Notes: generated by a model not told the origin, from the sequence alone. A stretch of DNA of 64,000 nt from Desulfarculaceae bacterium (GCA_021737145.1 JAIPEN010000006.1:62001-126000), one strand, 5' to 3'; numbered from the stretch's first letter, positions 16,136 to 25,936 are shown. Made by a program: numbers and translations.

Positions 16136-16744
16136 ATGGATCTGACCACCATACAGCAACTGATCGCCGATCACGGCTATTGGGCCCTGTTCGTGGGCAC
16201 CTTTCTGGAAGGCGAGACCTTTTTCATCCTGGCCGGGGTGGCCGCGCGCAAGGGCCTGCTGAATCCCTATTACGTGGCCCTTATCGCCATGGCCGGCGGT
16301 TTCATCGGCGACCAGGTGTTTTTCGCCCTGGGCCGCTGGCGGGGCATGGAAGCGGTGACCTGGTCCCGCTCCATGGCCCGCAAGGCGGTGGAGGCCCGCC
16401 GCCACATCCGGCGGCACGCGGTGCTGCTGATCCTGCTCAGCCGCTTCCTCTACGGCCTGCGCATGGTCATCCCCCTGGCCTGCGGCATGGCCCATGTGCC
16501 GGTGTGGCGCTTCGTGGCCCTCAACTTCGTCTCGGCCCTGGCCTGGTGCCTGAGCTTCGGGGGGGTGGGCTATCTCTTCGGGGCGCTCATCTTCGAGCAG
16601 ATGGACGTGGTGCGGGGCCTGCAGGTGCTGCTGCTGGTGCTGGTGTCGGTGCTGGCGGTGAGCTATCTGATCATGCGGGCGGTCAAGCGCCGCCTGCTGG
16701 ACGACGACCCGCCCGATAGCCGGGAGCCGGACCAAGAGGGCTAG
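16136..16744 (+). CDS. DedA family (SNARE-associated/VTT domain) membrane protein
   Basis: 202 residues from ATG 16136 (MDLTTIQQLIADHG). Typical DedA features: FVGTFLEGETFFILAGVAARKG with conserved E-G-E/x-G segment near residue 25, MAGGFIGDQVFFALGR, then the basic RRHIRRHAVLLILLSRFLYGLRMVIPLACGMA with the R-F-x-x-G/x-R motif, and C-terminal TM helices. By family an inner-membrane protein involved in undecaprenyl-phosphate or phospholipid translocation and envelope homeostasis. The TTG at 16100 is a longer but poorer start. Convergent with the next gene, overlapping its stop by 4 nt. Confidence 0.88.
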   Translation: MDLTTIQQLIADHGYWALFVGTFLEGETFFILAGVAARKGLLNPYYVALIAMAGGFIGDQVFFALGRWRGMEAVTWSRSMARKAVEARRHIRRHAVLLILLSRFLYGLRMVIPLACGMAHVPVWRFVALNFVSALAWCLSFGGVGYLFGALIFEQMDVVRGLQVLLLVLVSVLAVSYLIMRAVKRRLLDDDPPDSREPDQEG

Positions 16745-17226
16745 GGGGTCACCTTGAGGGTGAAGGGGATCTCCAGGCTGGACGGCATGTGGCACACCTG
16801 GTCGTCGCAGGCCTGATAGCTCACCTTGGCCTTTACCGGGTAGACGCCCGGCTTGGTCCCGGCCGCCACCTTGCCGCTGAGAGCGATGCTCACCTTGCCG
16901 CTGTAGACCTTCACCGGCTTATCTGAAAACTGCACCCGCACCTCGTGGGCCTTGGGGAAGGCGGGCTGGCCGAAGCTGATGCCCCGGGGCGCGGTGAAGC
17001 CGAGCTTGGTGGGGATCAGGCCGTCGTCCTGGGCCGCGGGTCCGTTGATGTGCAGGGTGGGGGCGATGCTCAGCACCAGCTTGATGGCAAAGGGCTGGCC
17101 CGCGGCCACGCTCAGGGCGGCGGGATCGGCCCGGCCGGTGAGTATGGGCTGGTCGGCCGTGGCGGCCAGAGGCGCGGCCACCAGGGCCAGGGCCAGGGCC
17201 AGAAGCAGTATTTTGAATACAGGCAT
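16741..17226 (-). CDS. Periplasmic DsbD N-terminal (alpha)-domain-like protein
   Basis: 161 residues from ATG 17226; the open frame continuing to 17469 is the shadow of the next gene. Signal peptide ILLLALALALVAAPLAATA. The rest is an immunoglobulin-like DsbD-alpha type domain: ILTGRADPAALSVAAGQPF, then SYQACDDQVCHMPSSLEIPF where the C-x5-C pair matches the redox-active cysteines of DsbD's N-terminal domain. It would exchange electrons with a periplasmic thiol partner, but no DsbD membrane domain is present here. Starts 8 nt after the stop of the class III aminotransferase-like gene, so the two are likely cotranscribed. Confidence 0.8.
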   Translation of the reverse strand: MPVFKILLLALALALVAAPLAATADQPILTGRADPAALSVAAGQPFAIKLVLSIAPTLHINGPAAQDDGLIPTKLGFTAPRGISFGQPAFPKAHEVRVQFSDKPVKVYSGKVSIALSGKVAAGTKPGVYPVKAKVSYQACDDQVCHMPSSLEIPFTLKVTP

Positions 17227-17234
17227 TTGGCCCC

Positions 17235-18254
17235 CTAGTCTTCCAGGCTGGTGAGGATGTCCTTGACCGCGTGGCAGGTGCTGGGCCCGGCCTCGCGCCA
17301 GCCCAGGGGGGCCATTTCGCCCTCGGGCAGCACCTTCAGCCGGGCGCAGGCCCGGGCCAGGCGGGGCCACACCAGCTCCTGGGAGTCTTCCCAGTCCAGG
17401 CCCAGGTCCAGCATGAGCAACGGGGCCAGCTTGAGGCGCTCCTCCAGGGCCAGGGCCATGAAGGCCCATACCCTCCGGCCCTCCAGGCGGGGCATGGTCA
17501 GGGGCCCGGCCAGCTTGACCTCGTCGCTCAGGCCGGCCCGGTCGGCCATGTAGTTCAGGCCCATGGCCAGGTTGACCCCCAGCTCATACAGATAGGCGGG
17601 CAGGTCGTCGCGCACCGCCAGGTCCAGGATCTGGGAGGCCACCTCGCGGGATTCGGCCGAAGGCTCCTTGTCCGGCTCCGGCGGGGCCTGGCCCTTGCCG
17701 GCCAGCAGGCCCAGGGTGCGCCCGCCGGGCAGGCTGGGCGACCACAGGACCATGTCCGGCTCCAGGCCCAGGGCCGCGCTGGCCCCGCCCTTGGCCAGGC
17801 GCAGGCCGGTGGCCGACTCGTCCACCACCAGCATCATGTTGCCCGCGCCGGCCTCGCGCACCGAGCGCTGGATCGCGGCCTGGTCCGGGGCCCAGTCGCA
17901 GCGCAGCACCGCCACCCCGGGATCGCCGCCGGGGGAAGACAGGGCCCGCCCGGTGCCCGGGGCCATCCAGGCCACTCCCTTGGGCCGCCCCTGGGCGGCG
18001 GCCAGGCGGCTGGCGGCCAGCACCGCCTGGGGCGGCTTGGCATACAGGCGCACCCAGTCGGTCCAGGGCCAAAGGGCCTGGAAACTGTCGATGACGTCCG
18101 CCGGGGGCACCGGGTTTATAGTCACGCTCAAGGGGACCGGCATGGCGGGATCGCTGTAATCCACCAGGGGGCCCCGGTCGGGGGCCTGTTTTTCCCAGAT
18201 GTCGCGCAGCAGTTCGCTCTGCTCGGCCGTGGGCTTCAACCTGTCGAGGCTCAT
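17235..18254 (-). CDS. Degenerate class III aminotransferase / glutamate-1-semialdehyde aminomutase-like protein lacking the PLP lysine
   Basis: 339 residues, shorter than the family (about 430). Homology shows in WVRLYAKPPQAVLAASRLAA (family: VRFxNSGTEAxxxAxRLA) and strikingly in MMLVVDESATGLRLAKGGAS (family D-E-V-x-T-G-F-R) with ALGLEPDMVLWSPSLPGG, the site of the catalytic lysine (G-K-x-I-G-G-G). Here the lysine position is Pro173 (W-S-P-S). The Asp145 that contacts the pyridine ring is kept. So it probably cannot form the internal aldimine and may be a regulatory or binding protein. Translated just upstream of the DsbD-alpha-like gene, in the same orientation. Confidence 0.6.
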   Translation of the reverse strand: MSLDRLKPTAEQSELLRDIWEKQAPDRGPLVDYSDPAMPVPLSVTINPVPPADVIDSFQALWPWTDWVRLYAKPPQAVLAASRLAAAQGRPKGVAWMAPGTGRALSSPGGDPGVAVLRCDWAPDQAAIQRSVREAGAGNMMLVVDESATGLRLAKGGASAALGLEPDMVLWSPSLPGGRTLGLLAGKGQAPPEPDKEPSAESREVASQILDLAVRDDLPAYLYELGVNLAMGLNYMADRAGLSDEVKLAGPLTMPRLEGRRVWAFMALALEERLKLAPLLMLDLGLDWEDSQELVWPRLARACARLKVLPEGEMAPLGWREAGPSTCHAVKDILTSLED

Positions 18255-18463
18255 GCTTTCAAACCTTATTGCGGGTGGGCGCCGTCTGCATTATATCTTC
18301 CGCTCACGGTCATGCCAAGCCGCTTGCTGCCGGGCGGGCGGTGCTAGTGTATCGCGGCCTGCTATGCTAGAATCGCAAAGTCGATCAACGCCCCGGGCGC
18401 CAGGCGGCAGGGGCGCGATAAGCTAACTCAATACGGTTAGGGCCGCAGACTGATAGCATTGCC

Positions 18464-20059
18464 GTGAACATCCCTACCAGCAGCCAGAGCAGCCCCGGCA
18501 ACCTCTCCATCCTTCTGGTGGATGACGAGGCCAATATCCGCGAGGCCTTGGCCGAATACCTTTCCAGCCTTAACAACCACCACCTGGTCACCGCGGCCAA
18601 TGGGCCCGAGGCCCTGGAGCGCTTTGCCCCCGGCAAGTTCGACTGCGCCTTTTTGGACCTGAAAATGCCGGGCATGAACGGGGTGGAGCTGCTGGCCAAG
18701 CTCAAGGAGCAGGACCAGACCCTGCCGGTGGTGATAATGACCGGCTTCCCCTCCCTGGACGCGGCCATCGACACCATGCGCCAGGGGGCCAGCGACTTTT
18801 TGGTGAAACCCTTCAACCTGGACCAGGTGCAGGCCACCCTGGAGAGGGTGGTGCGCGAACACCGGCTGCTGCAGGAGAACCTGCGGCTCTCCGAGCGCCT
18901 TAAGCAGCAGGAGAAGATCGAGCGCCTCAACCGGGAGCTGAGCCGCCGGGTGCACGAGCAGCAGGTGCTGCACGAGATGTCCGACGCCCTGGACCGGCTG
19001 CACACCTCCGAGGACATCTACCAGGGCATCGTGGACCTGGCCCGGGGGCACCTGGAGGCGGGCAAGGCAGCGGTTTTGCTGATGGATCCGGCCACCGGCC
19101 AGATGGTGGTCATCGCCCAGGCCGGTTTTTCGCCGGGCGTGGTGGGCCAGGTGGCCGGCCGCGAGGGCGAGGGCTTCTGCGGCCGGGTGGTGGCCGGGGG
19201 CAAGCCGGTGATGGGCCGCTCCGAGGCCATGGAAGAGGTGGGACGCCTGCTGCCCATGAGCGGCAGCCTTTTGTGCCTGCCCATCATGGTGCGCGACCAG
19301 AGCCTGGGCCTGCTGTTGGCCGGCGAAAAGCGCGGGGCCTTGCCCTTCAGGGGCGAGGACGTGTTCCTGGCCCGCTTCCTGCTGCAAAAGGCGGCGCTGA
19401 GCGTGGAGAACATCGCGCTCTACGAGTCCATGGTCTCCAACCTTCACTCCACCCTGGGGGCCCTGGTGCGGGCCATGGAGGCCAAGGACCCCTACACCCG
19501 CCAGCACAGCCGCCGGGTGACCAACCTGGCGGTGTTGACCGCCGAGATGATGGAGTTGGACGCCAGCCAGATCGAATCGCTGAAGTTCGCGGGCTATCTG
19601 CACGACATAGGCAAGATCGGGGTCAAGGACCACATCCTGCTCAAGGAGACCAAGCTCACCGCCGAGGAGTACGAGGAGATCAAGCGCCACCCGGCCATCG
19701 GCGAGTCCATCATCCGGGCCATGGACCTGAGCCAGGACGAGCGCCACATCGTGCGCCACCACCACGAACGCTGGGACGGCCGGGGATATCCCGACGGCCT
19801 GGCCGCCGAGGACATCCCCCTGCTGGCGAGGGTGGTGGCCGTGGCCGACGCCTACGACGCCATGACCTCGGACCGCTCCTACCGCCGGTCGCGCCGGGTG
19901 CGCGAGGCGGTGGCCGAACTCACCGCCTGCGCGGGCAGCCAGTTCGACCCCGCGGTGGTGGAGGCCTTCTTGGGCATGCTCAGCCGCTATCACCAGGAGA
20001 TGGACGAGATGACCAAAGATATGGACCTGGCCTCGCCCATGCCCCGAGAGGAACGTTAG
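18464..20059 (+). CDS. Response regulator with GAF and HD-GYP domains (cyclic-di-GMP phosphodiesterase)
   Basis: 531 residues, GTG start. Receiver domain 1-125: LLVDDEANIR, phosphoacceptor in CAFLDLKMPGMNG, MTGFPS, and K in FLVKPFN. Coiled linker 125-165, then a GAF-like domain (about 170-300, AAVLLMDPATGQMVVIAQAG), then HD-GYP: RQHSRRVTNLA, GYLHDIGKIGVKD (HD), HHHERWDGRGYPDGL (HHExxDGxGYP). By family it hydrolyses cyclic-di-GMP to pGpG/GMP in response to a phosphorelay. The next gene encodes a compact histidine kinase, probably its partner. Confidence 0.9.
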   Translation: MNIPTSSQSSPGNLSILLVDDEANIREALAEYLSSLNNHHLVTAANGPEALERFAPGKFDCAFLDLKMPGMNGVELLAKLKEQDQTLPVVIMTGFPSLDAAIDTMRQGASDFLVKPFNLDQVQATLERVVREHRLLQENLRLSERLKQQEKIERLNRELSRRVHEQQVLHEMSDALDRLHTSEDIYQGIVDLARGHLEAGKAAVLLMDPATGQMVVIAQAGFSPGVVGQVAGREGEGFCGRVVAGGKPVMGRSEAMEEVGRLLPMSGSLLCLPIMVRDQSLGLLLAGEKRGALPFRGEDVFLARFLLQKAALSVENIALYESMVSNLHSTLGALVRAMEAKDPYTRQHSRRVTNLAVLTAEMMELDASQIESLKFAGYLHDIGKIGVKDHILLKETKLTAEEYEEIKRHPAIGESIIRAMDLSQDERHIVRHHHERWDGRGYPDGLAAEDIPLLARVVAVADAYDAMTSDRSYRRSRRVREAVAELTACAGSQFDPAVVEAFLGMLSRYHQEMDEMTKDMDLASPMPREER

Positions 20060-20064
20060 ACGCC

Positions 20065-20811
20065 GTGGCGGCTGAAGAGGCCGGGCGGGCGGGCGTGGCG
20101 CTGAGCCCGGAGGTGGTGCGGGTTTTGCTGGAGCGGGAGCGCCTGGCCCTGGCCGGCCGTTTGCTGCCGGGCGTGGTGCACAACCTCTCGGGCGCGGTGC
20201 AGACCATGTCCCTGCCCCTGGACCTGGCCCGCCTGGCCCTGCAACAGAATCAGGTGGACAAGCTGGCCGCCAAGCTGGAGAACCTGCGCGAGGGCCTGGA
20301 GCGCCTGACCAGCGAGGTGGGGCTGTTGGCCCGGCGCAGCCAGACCGACCGCAGGGCCTCGGCCGAGCCCCTGGACCTGGCCGCGCTGGCCGGGCGGGAG
20401 CTGGACTTCTGGCAGGCGGAGCTTTTTCTCAAGCACGAGGTGGACCTGCAACGGGAGCTGCCCCCGGATTTGCCTCTGGCCCTGGCCTCCCCGGCCGACG
20501 TGAGTCTGGCCTTCAACCTGCTGCTGGCCAACGCCCTGGAGGCGGTGCGCCCCCATTCCTCGCCCATGATTAAGGTGAGGGTGCTGGCCGTGGAAGGCGG
20601 CCTGGCCCTGGAGGTGGCCGACTCGGGGCCCGGTCCGGACCCGGCAATGGCCGAGCGCATGTTCGAGGCCTTTGTGGGAATCAAGGGCGAGGGCCACGAC
20701 GGGCTGGGCCTGTTCTTGGCGGCCCGGGCCCTGGAACCCTGGGGGGGCGCGGTGGCCTGGCTGCCGGACGAATCCCTGACCATCTTCCGGCTCACCCTGC
20801 CCAAAAACTAA
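20065..20811 (+). CDS. Sensor histidine kinase, soluble, short form
   Basis: 248 residues from GTG 20065, 5 nt after the HD-GYP gene; the frame is open much further upstream but only as the shadow of that gene. H-box GRLLPGVVHNLSGAVQTM with His39 as probable phosphorylation site; N-box LLLANALEAV; G1 VADSGPGPDPAM; G2 GHDGLGLFLAARALEPWGG. There is no TM segment or sensor domain, so input probably comes from partner proteins. It likely phosphorylates the receiver of the upstream HD-GYP regulator. Confidence 0.85.
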   Translation: MAAEEAGRAGVALSPEVVRVLLERERLALAGRLLPGVVHNLSGAVQTMSLPLDLARLALQQNQVDKLAAKLENLREGLERLTSEVGLLARRSQTDRRASAEPLDLAALAGRELDFWQAELFLKHEVDLQRELPPDLPLALASPADVSLAFNLLLANALEAVRPHSSPMIKVRVLAVEGGLALEVADSGPGPDPAMAERMFEAFVGIKGEGHDGLGLFLAARALEPWGGAVAWLPDESLTIFRLTLPKN

Positions 20812-20833
20812 GCTGACAATTCAGGCGGAAGGC

Positions 20834-21049
20834 TCAGCCCAGGGGGGTGGGCGGCTTCTGGGCGCAGGAGCCGCACTCCTGGGGCGCCGGTCCGCCCAGG
20901 GGCTCTATCTGATGGCAGGGGCCGTCGCCCCCGCAGCCGCAGCCGCAGGAGGGCGCGGGGCCCTTGGGCCGGAAGGCGCGCAGCAGGCGGCGCCCCACGA
21001 ACCAGGCGGCCACCGCCACCGCCAGGGCCACGATGATTGCTTGCCACAT
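20834..21049 (-). CDS. FeoB-associated Cys-rich membrane protein
   Basis: 71 residues: one N-terminal TM (AIIVALAVAVAAWFVGRRLL) followed by a Cys-rich tail (SCGCGCGGDGPCHQ and ECGSCAQ). This matches the FeoB-associated Cys-rich family found downstream of feoB. It lies 12 nt after feoB on the same strand, so it is the last gene of the feo operon. Probable role: partner of FeoB in ferrous iron transport, handling Fe(II) at the membrane; mechanism not established. Confidence 0.85.
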   Translation of the reverse strand: MWQAIIVALAVAVAAWFVGRRLLRAFRPKGPAPSCGCGCGGDGPCHQIEPLGGPAPQECGSCAQKPPTPLG

Positions 21050-21061
21050 GCTCGGCTCTCC

Positions 21062-23197
21062 TCAGCCCAGGCCCAGCAGCAGGCCGCCCTGATAAACGGC
21101 CAGGGCCAGGGCATAGGCGATCAGGGTGTTGTAGGCCAAAGAGAACATGGCCCAGCCCCAGCCGCCGGTCTCCTTGCGGATCATGACCAGGGTGGCCACG
21201 CAGGGGGCGTAGACCATCACGAAGACCATCAGGGCAAAGGCCGCCAGGGGGCTCCAGCCCGGCTCCCGGGCCAGGCGTTGGCTGAGGCTGGCCGGGTGCT
21301 CGGTGTCCACCTCGCCCAGGGAGTAGGCCACCCCCATGGTGCTCACGATGACCTCCTTGGCCGCGAAGCCGCCCACCAGGGCCACGTTGGTGCGCCAGTC
21401 AAAGCCCAGGGGAGCGGTGATCACGGTCAGGGCCTGGCCCGCCTGCCCGGCCAGGGTGCCGGCCAGCTCGGCCGAGGCCCGGGCCGAGGCCAGCTCCGAG
21501 CGGGCGGCCGGGGTGGGCGCGGCGTTCATGCGCGCCTGCCAGGCCGCGTCCTGGGAGGCGTCCAGGCCCGGAAAGCTCATGGCCGCCCACATGAGAATGC
21601 TCACCCCCAGGATCATGGTGCCCGCCTTTTTCACATACTGCCAGGTGCGCTCCCAGGTGTGGATGACCAGGCCCTTGAGGGTGGGGGCGCGGTAAGGGGG
21701 CAGCTCCATGACAAAGGGGGCCTGCTCGCCCTTGAGCACCGTGACCCGCAGGAGCTTGGCCGCCAGCAGGCCCAGGCCCCAGGAGATCAGAGTGAGCACA
21801 AAGAGCATCTCCGCCTGGTGGCGGGCGAAAAAGGCGGCGATCAAGAGGCTGAACACCGGCAGCTTGGCCCCGCAGTTCATAAAGGGCACGGTGAGGATGG
21901 TGGCCAAGCGGGCCTTGGGGTCCTTGAGGGTGCGGGCGGCCATGACCCCGGGCACCGCGCAGCCCCCGGAGATGCCCCCGCCCACGATCAGGGCCATGAC
22001 GCTGTTGCCGTGCAGGCCGAAGATCCGCAGCACCCGGTCCATGATGTAGGCCACCCGGGCCATGTAGCCCGAGTCCTCCATGATGGCGATGGCGAAAAAC
22101 ATGAAGGCGATCAGCGGCGCGAAGCCCAAGACCCCGCCCACCCCGTCGATGACCCCGGAGACTATGAGCGAGCGCAGCACACCCTCGGGCAGCACCGCCG
22201 AGACCGCCCCTCCCAGCCAGCCGAAGAATTTTTCGAACCACACCACCGGGGAGGCGCTGGCCCAGAACACGAACTCGTAAATGGCATAGAGCACCGCGAA
22301 CAGGAACAGGGGCCCGGCCAGGCGGTGGGTCAGCACCTTGTCCAGCTTGTCGCTGAAGTCCATGCGCATCTCGCGCTCGCTAACCATGACCTGGCGGGTG
22401 ATGCCCATGATGAAGCCGTAGCGGTAGTCGGCGATGACGCTCTCGGGCTCGTCGTCCATGGTGGAGCGCACGTGGGAGGCCACCCGGCGGCAAACCGGCA
22501 AGACCCGCTCGGCCAGCTCCGGGGTCTGCTCCACGTGGGCGATCACCTCCTGGTCGCCCTCCAGGCACTTGACCGCCAGCCAATGGGCGCTCAGCAGGCC
22601 GCGCCGCTCCTGGGGGCCCTGCAACAGGGCGCTCACCTCGGCCGCGCCCTGGTCCACGTCCGTGCCGTAGGATATCTCCAGGGGGGTCCACTCGGGGTCG
22701 CTGTCGGCCAGCTCCACCGCCGCCTGGAGCAGCTCGTCCATGCCCCGGCCGGAGCGGGCCACGGTGGGCACCACCGGCGCGCCCAGCATCCGGCTCAGCT
22801 TGGCCGCGTCGATCTTCAGGCCCTTGGCCTCGGCCACGTCCACCATGTTCAGGCACACCACCAGGGGCACCCCCAGCTCCATGAGCTGCACGGTGAGGTA
22901 GAGGTTGCGCTCCAGGTTGGAGGCGTCCACCACGTCCACCACCACGTCGGGCCGCTGGCCGATGAGGTAGTTGCGGGCCACCAGTTCTTCGGGGGAATAG
23001 GCGGTGAGGCTGTAGGTGCCGGGCAGATCCACCACCTGCACCGGCCGGCCGTGGTGCTGGACCGAGCCCTCCTTGTACTCCACCGTGACCCCGGGGTAGT
23101 TGCCCACGTGCTGGCGGGCCCCGGTGAGCGCGTTGAACACGCTGGTCTTGCCCGCGTTGGGGTTGCCGGCAAGGGCGATGGTCAGCGGCCGGCTCAT
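21062..23197 (-). CDS. feoB: Ferrous iron transport protein B
   Basis: 711 residues. N-terminal GTPase: G1 GNPNAGKTS, G2 region YPGVTVE, G3 DLPGTYSLT, G4 NMVD; helical regulatory domain to about 270; then a polytopic membrane domain with the paired gate-like repeats including GVIDGVGGVLGFAPLIAFMF and ISGGCAVPGVMAAR. Inner-membrane Fe(II) importer driven by nucleotide hydrolysis. Its start overlaps the feoA stop by 4 nt (ATGA). Full length for the family. Confidence 0.95.
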   Translation of the reverse strand: MSRPLTIALAGNPNAGKTSVFNALTGARQHVGNYPGVTVEYKEGSVQHHGRPVQVVDLPGTYSLTAYSPEELVARNYLIGQRPDVVVDVVDASNLERNLYLTVQLMELGVPLVVCLNMVDVAEAKGLKIDAAKLSRMLGAPVVPTVARSGRGMDELLQAAVELADSDPEWTPLEISYGTDVDQGAAEVSALLQGPQERRGLLSAHWLAVKCLEGDQEVIAHVEQTPELAERVLPVCRRVASHVRSTMDDEPESVIADYRYGFIMGITRQVMVSEREMRMDFSDKLDKVLTHRLAGPLFLFAVLYAIYEFVFWASASPVVWFEKFFGWLGGAVSAVLPEGVLRSLIVSGVIDGVGGVLGFAPLIAFMFFAIAIMEDSGYMARVAYIMDRVLRIFGLHGNSVMALIVGGGISGGCAVPGVMAARTLKDPKARLATILTVPFMNCGAKLPVFSLLIAAFFARHQAEMLFVLTLISWGLGLLAAKLLRVTVLKGEQAPFVMELPPYRAPTLKGLVIHTWERTWQYVKKAGTMILGVSILMWAAMSFPGLDASQDAAWQARMNAAPTPAARSELASARASAELAGTLAGQAGQALTVITAPLGFDWRTNVALVGGFAAKEVIVSTMGVAYSLGEVDTEHPASLSQRLAREPGWSPLAAFALMVFVMVYAPCVATLVMIRKETGGWGWAMFSLAYNTLIAYALALAVYQGGLLLGLG

Positions 23198-23439
23198 GAT
23201 CCGGTCTCGGGCTCCACCAGGATGTGGTCGGCCTCGTTGTTTCTGAGGGTGAGGTTGTAGCCCCTGAGCTTTATCGCCACCGGATCCTTGAGCGGGGCCC
23301 GGCCGATGACCTGGATGGTGGTGCCGGGCACCAGGCCCATCTCGCGCATGCGCCGGCCCAACTCGCCGCCGGTGCCGATTTTTTTGACCACGGCCCGCTG
23401 GCCGGGCTTGAGCTGTCGCAGGCTGACAGAGGGGGTCAT
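23194..23439 (-). CDS. feoA: Ferrous iron transport protein A
   Basis: 81 residues, SH3-like FeoA: SLRQLKPGQRAVVKKIG, GELGRRMREMGLVPGTTIQV and LRGYNLTLRNNEADHILV. The ATG at 23439 has GGAG upstream; a longer frame to 23709 belongs to the shadow of the regulator gene. Cytosolic partner and regulator of FeoB. Starts 17 nt after the Fur-FeoA fusion gene, giving the order regulator-feoA-feoB-FeoB-associated protein. Confidence 0.93.
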   Translation of the reverse strand: MTPSVSLRQLKPGQRAVVKKIGTGGELGRRMREMGLVPGTTIQVIGRAPLKDPVAIKLRGYNLTLRNNEADHILVEPETGS

Positions 23440-23456
23440 GGGCTTCTCCCGGAGGG

Positions 23457-24140
<684 letters not shown>

Positions 24141-24314
24141 TTAATTCTCCAAATTCAACTAAATTAACAAAGCCTAATAATACCCGCAAGCCATATTTGC
24201 CGCACTAGACCATTCATAAAATAACCATTCCGCAAAGAAAGGCAAACCAGTTGCCTCCTGGCCCCGGTCATTTAACCCAATGTTCACCCGGGGCCTGGCC
24301 GGGAGGGGTGGGTT

Positions 24315-24336
24315 GTGTTAACCTTAACATTAACAC
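24315..24336. promoter_or_regulatory. Dyad GTGTTAA-N8-TTAACAC upstream of the sigma-54 activator gene
   Basis: Perfect inverted repeat (arms 24315-24321 and 24330-24336) with an additional TTAAC inside the spacer, 22 nt before the GTG of the activator. TTAAC repeats also cluster upstream of the promoter controlled at 25743-25778, so this is a candidate binding site for autoregulation by the activator. Confidence 0.45.
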
Positions 24337-24358
24337 CTGCCAACAATAGGAGATAATA

Positions 24359-25747
24359 GTGCCCGACATCACGGCTCAAGACATCGGACGGCATTGGCAA
24401 TCAGTGGTGGACACCATGGCCGAGGGCCTTTTCGTGGTGGACACCCGGGGCAAGGTGGTGTTCATCAACCCCGCGGCCGAGCGCCTCACCGGCTACAGCC
24501 GGGCGGATGTCCTGGGCCGCTCCTGCACCGTGTTCGAGTCCGAGACCTGCCAGGCCTGTCAGGACGGCCAGGGGTGCATGGCCTGCGGTTTGTTCGAGCA
24601 CGGCCGGGTGGCCAACAAGCGCTGCACCATCGTCAAGAAGGACGGCAGCGCGGTGCACATGCTCAAAAACGCCCGGGTGCTGCACGACGAGCTGGGCCAG
24701 GTCATCGGCGGGGTGGAGACCCTCACCGACATCACCCCCGTCGTGGAGCGCGACCGCCAGATCAGCGGGCTCAAGCGCCAGCTGAAGCGGGACTACGGCT
24801 ACCAGGGCCTCATCGGCCAGTCGCCGCCCATGCGCCGGGTGTATCAGCTCTTGGAGTCCGCCGCCGCCTCGGCCGCGCCGGTGGTGCTGTTGGGGGCCAG
24901 CGGCACGGGCAAGGAGCTGGCCGCCGCGGCCATCCACAACCGCTCCCCGCGCCACAAGGGGCCCTTCGTGCGGGTAAACTGCGCGGCCCTGAACCCCTCC
25001 CTGCTCGAAAGCGAGCTTTTCGGCCATGAAAAAGGGGCCTTCACCGGTGCGGAAAAGACCCGGGCCGGCCGCTTCGAGGCGGCCGACGGGGGCAGCCTGT
25101 TTTTGGACGAGATCGGCGATCTGCCCGCGGGACTACAGGCCAAGCTTCTGCGGGTGCTGCAAGAGGGCGAGGTGGAGCGGGTGGGCTCCAACCGCTCGAT
25201 CAAGGTGGACGTGCGCATCATCACCGCCACCAACCGGGATCTGCCCCGGCTCATGGAGGCCGGCGAGTTCCGGGAAGACCTGTTCTACCGCATCAACGTG
25301 GTGCCCATCACCCTGCCGCCCCTGGCCGAGCGCAAGGAGGACATCCCCCTGCTGGCCCGGTCGTTCATCGAGCGCACCGCCCTGGGCAGCGAGCGGGGCA
25401 TCACCGGCATCAGCCCGGCCGCCCTGGAGGTGCTCATGGCCCATGCCTGGCCGGGCAACGTGCGCGAGCTGATCAACGCAATCGAGTACGCCTTTGTCAC
25501 CTGCCCCGGCGGCGAGATCCTGCCCGCCCACCTGCCCCCCAGCGTGGCGGGGGAACAGCCCTTGTGCGCCCCGGCCCCCGCGCCCGGCGCCGGCCCAAAC
25601 CCGGCCGAGGCGGCCATGCGGGCGGAGATCGAGGCCGCCCTGCGGGCCACGGACGGTCACAAGGCCCAGGCCGCCGCCTCTCTGAGGATTAGCCGGGTAA
25701 CCCTTTGGAAGCGCATGAAAAAGCTGGGAATGACCGAGGGTGCTTAA
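24359..25747 (+). CDS. Sigma-54-dependent transcriptional activator with Cys-rich PAS domain
   Basis: 462 residues, GTG start with AGGAG upstream. PAS domain 1-125 ([20 protein letters not shown]) carrying a cluster Cys64-x2-Cys67-x5-Cys73-x2-Cys76, which could bind metal/Fe-S or act as a thiol redox sensor. AAA+ domain about 150-385: Walker A GASGTGKE, sigma-54 contact loop GAFTGA, Walker [11 protein letters not shown], then a C-terminal Fis-type helix-turn-helix ([20 protein letters not shown]). It would activate RNA polymerase-sigma-54. The -24/-12 promoter directly downstream (25858-25873) and TTAAC repeats upstream of both make the adjacent Fe-S/cytochrome operon the likely target. Confidence 0.9.
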   Translation: MPDITAQDIGRHWQSVVDTMAEGLFVVDTRGKVVFINPAAERLTGYSRADVLGRSCTVFESETCQACQDGQGCMACGLFEHGRVANKRCTIVKKDGSAVHMLKNARVLHDELGQVIGGVETLTDITPVVERDRQISGLKRQLKRDYGYQGLIGQSPPMRRVYQLLESAAASAAPVVLLGASGTGKELAAAAIHNRSPRHKGPFVRVNCAALNPSLLESELFGHEKGAFTGAEKTRAGRFEAADGGSLFLDEIGDLPAGLQAKLLRVLQEGEVERVGSNRSIKVDVRIITATNRDLPRLMEAGEFREDLFYRINVVPITLPPLAERKEDIPLLARSFIERTALGSERGITGISPAALEVLMAHAWPGNVRELINAIEYAFVTCPGGEILPAHLPPSVAGEQPLCAPAPAPGAGPNPAEAAMRAEIEAALRATDGHKAQAAASLRISRVTLWKRMKKLGMTEGA

Positions 25748-25778
25748 CCGGCGTTAATTATGCTTAACGTTTCTTAAC
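25743..25778. promoter_or_regulatory. TTAAC repeat cluster, candidate upstream activating sequence
   Basis: Contains CTTAAC (25743-25748), the dyad GTTAA-N6-TTAAC (25753-25768) and a further TTAAC (25774-25778), starting at the 3' end of the activator gene and about 80-110 nt upstream of the -24/-12 promoter. That distance is normal for an enhancer-binding protein. The same element type lies upstream of the activator gene itself. Confidence 0.45.
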
Positions 25779-25857
25779 ATGGCCCCATTGGAAGCCGCCT
25801 GGCCAATCTGGCTGAAATAAAGGCGAAAATAACGATTTGCCGCCTTGGGGCCCTTTT

Positions 25858-25873
25858 CGGCACGGGCCTTGCT
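25858..25873 (+). promoter_or_regulatory. Sigma-54 (-24/-12) promoter
   Basis: CGGCACGGGCCTTGCT matches the consensus TGGCAC-N5-TTGCW at all but the first base, with the invariant GG (25859-25860) and GC (25871-25872) separated by exactly 10 nt. It lies 64 nt before the start of the Tat Fe-S protein gene and downstream of a sigma-54 activator gene. Confidence 0.75.
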
Positions 25874-25936
25874 GATATAAGGCGGCAACTGACCAACCCC
25901 GGGCTCCGGCCCGGTTGCCCAACGAGGTGAAGACCC

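Noticed and set aside
20912..23260. 782-codon plus-strand frame opposite feoB
   Set aside because: His/Gly/Ala-rich low-complexity translation, no motifs; it is the antisense shadow of feoB.
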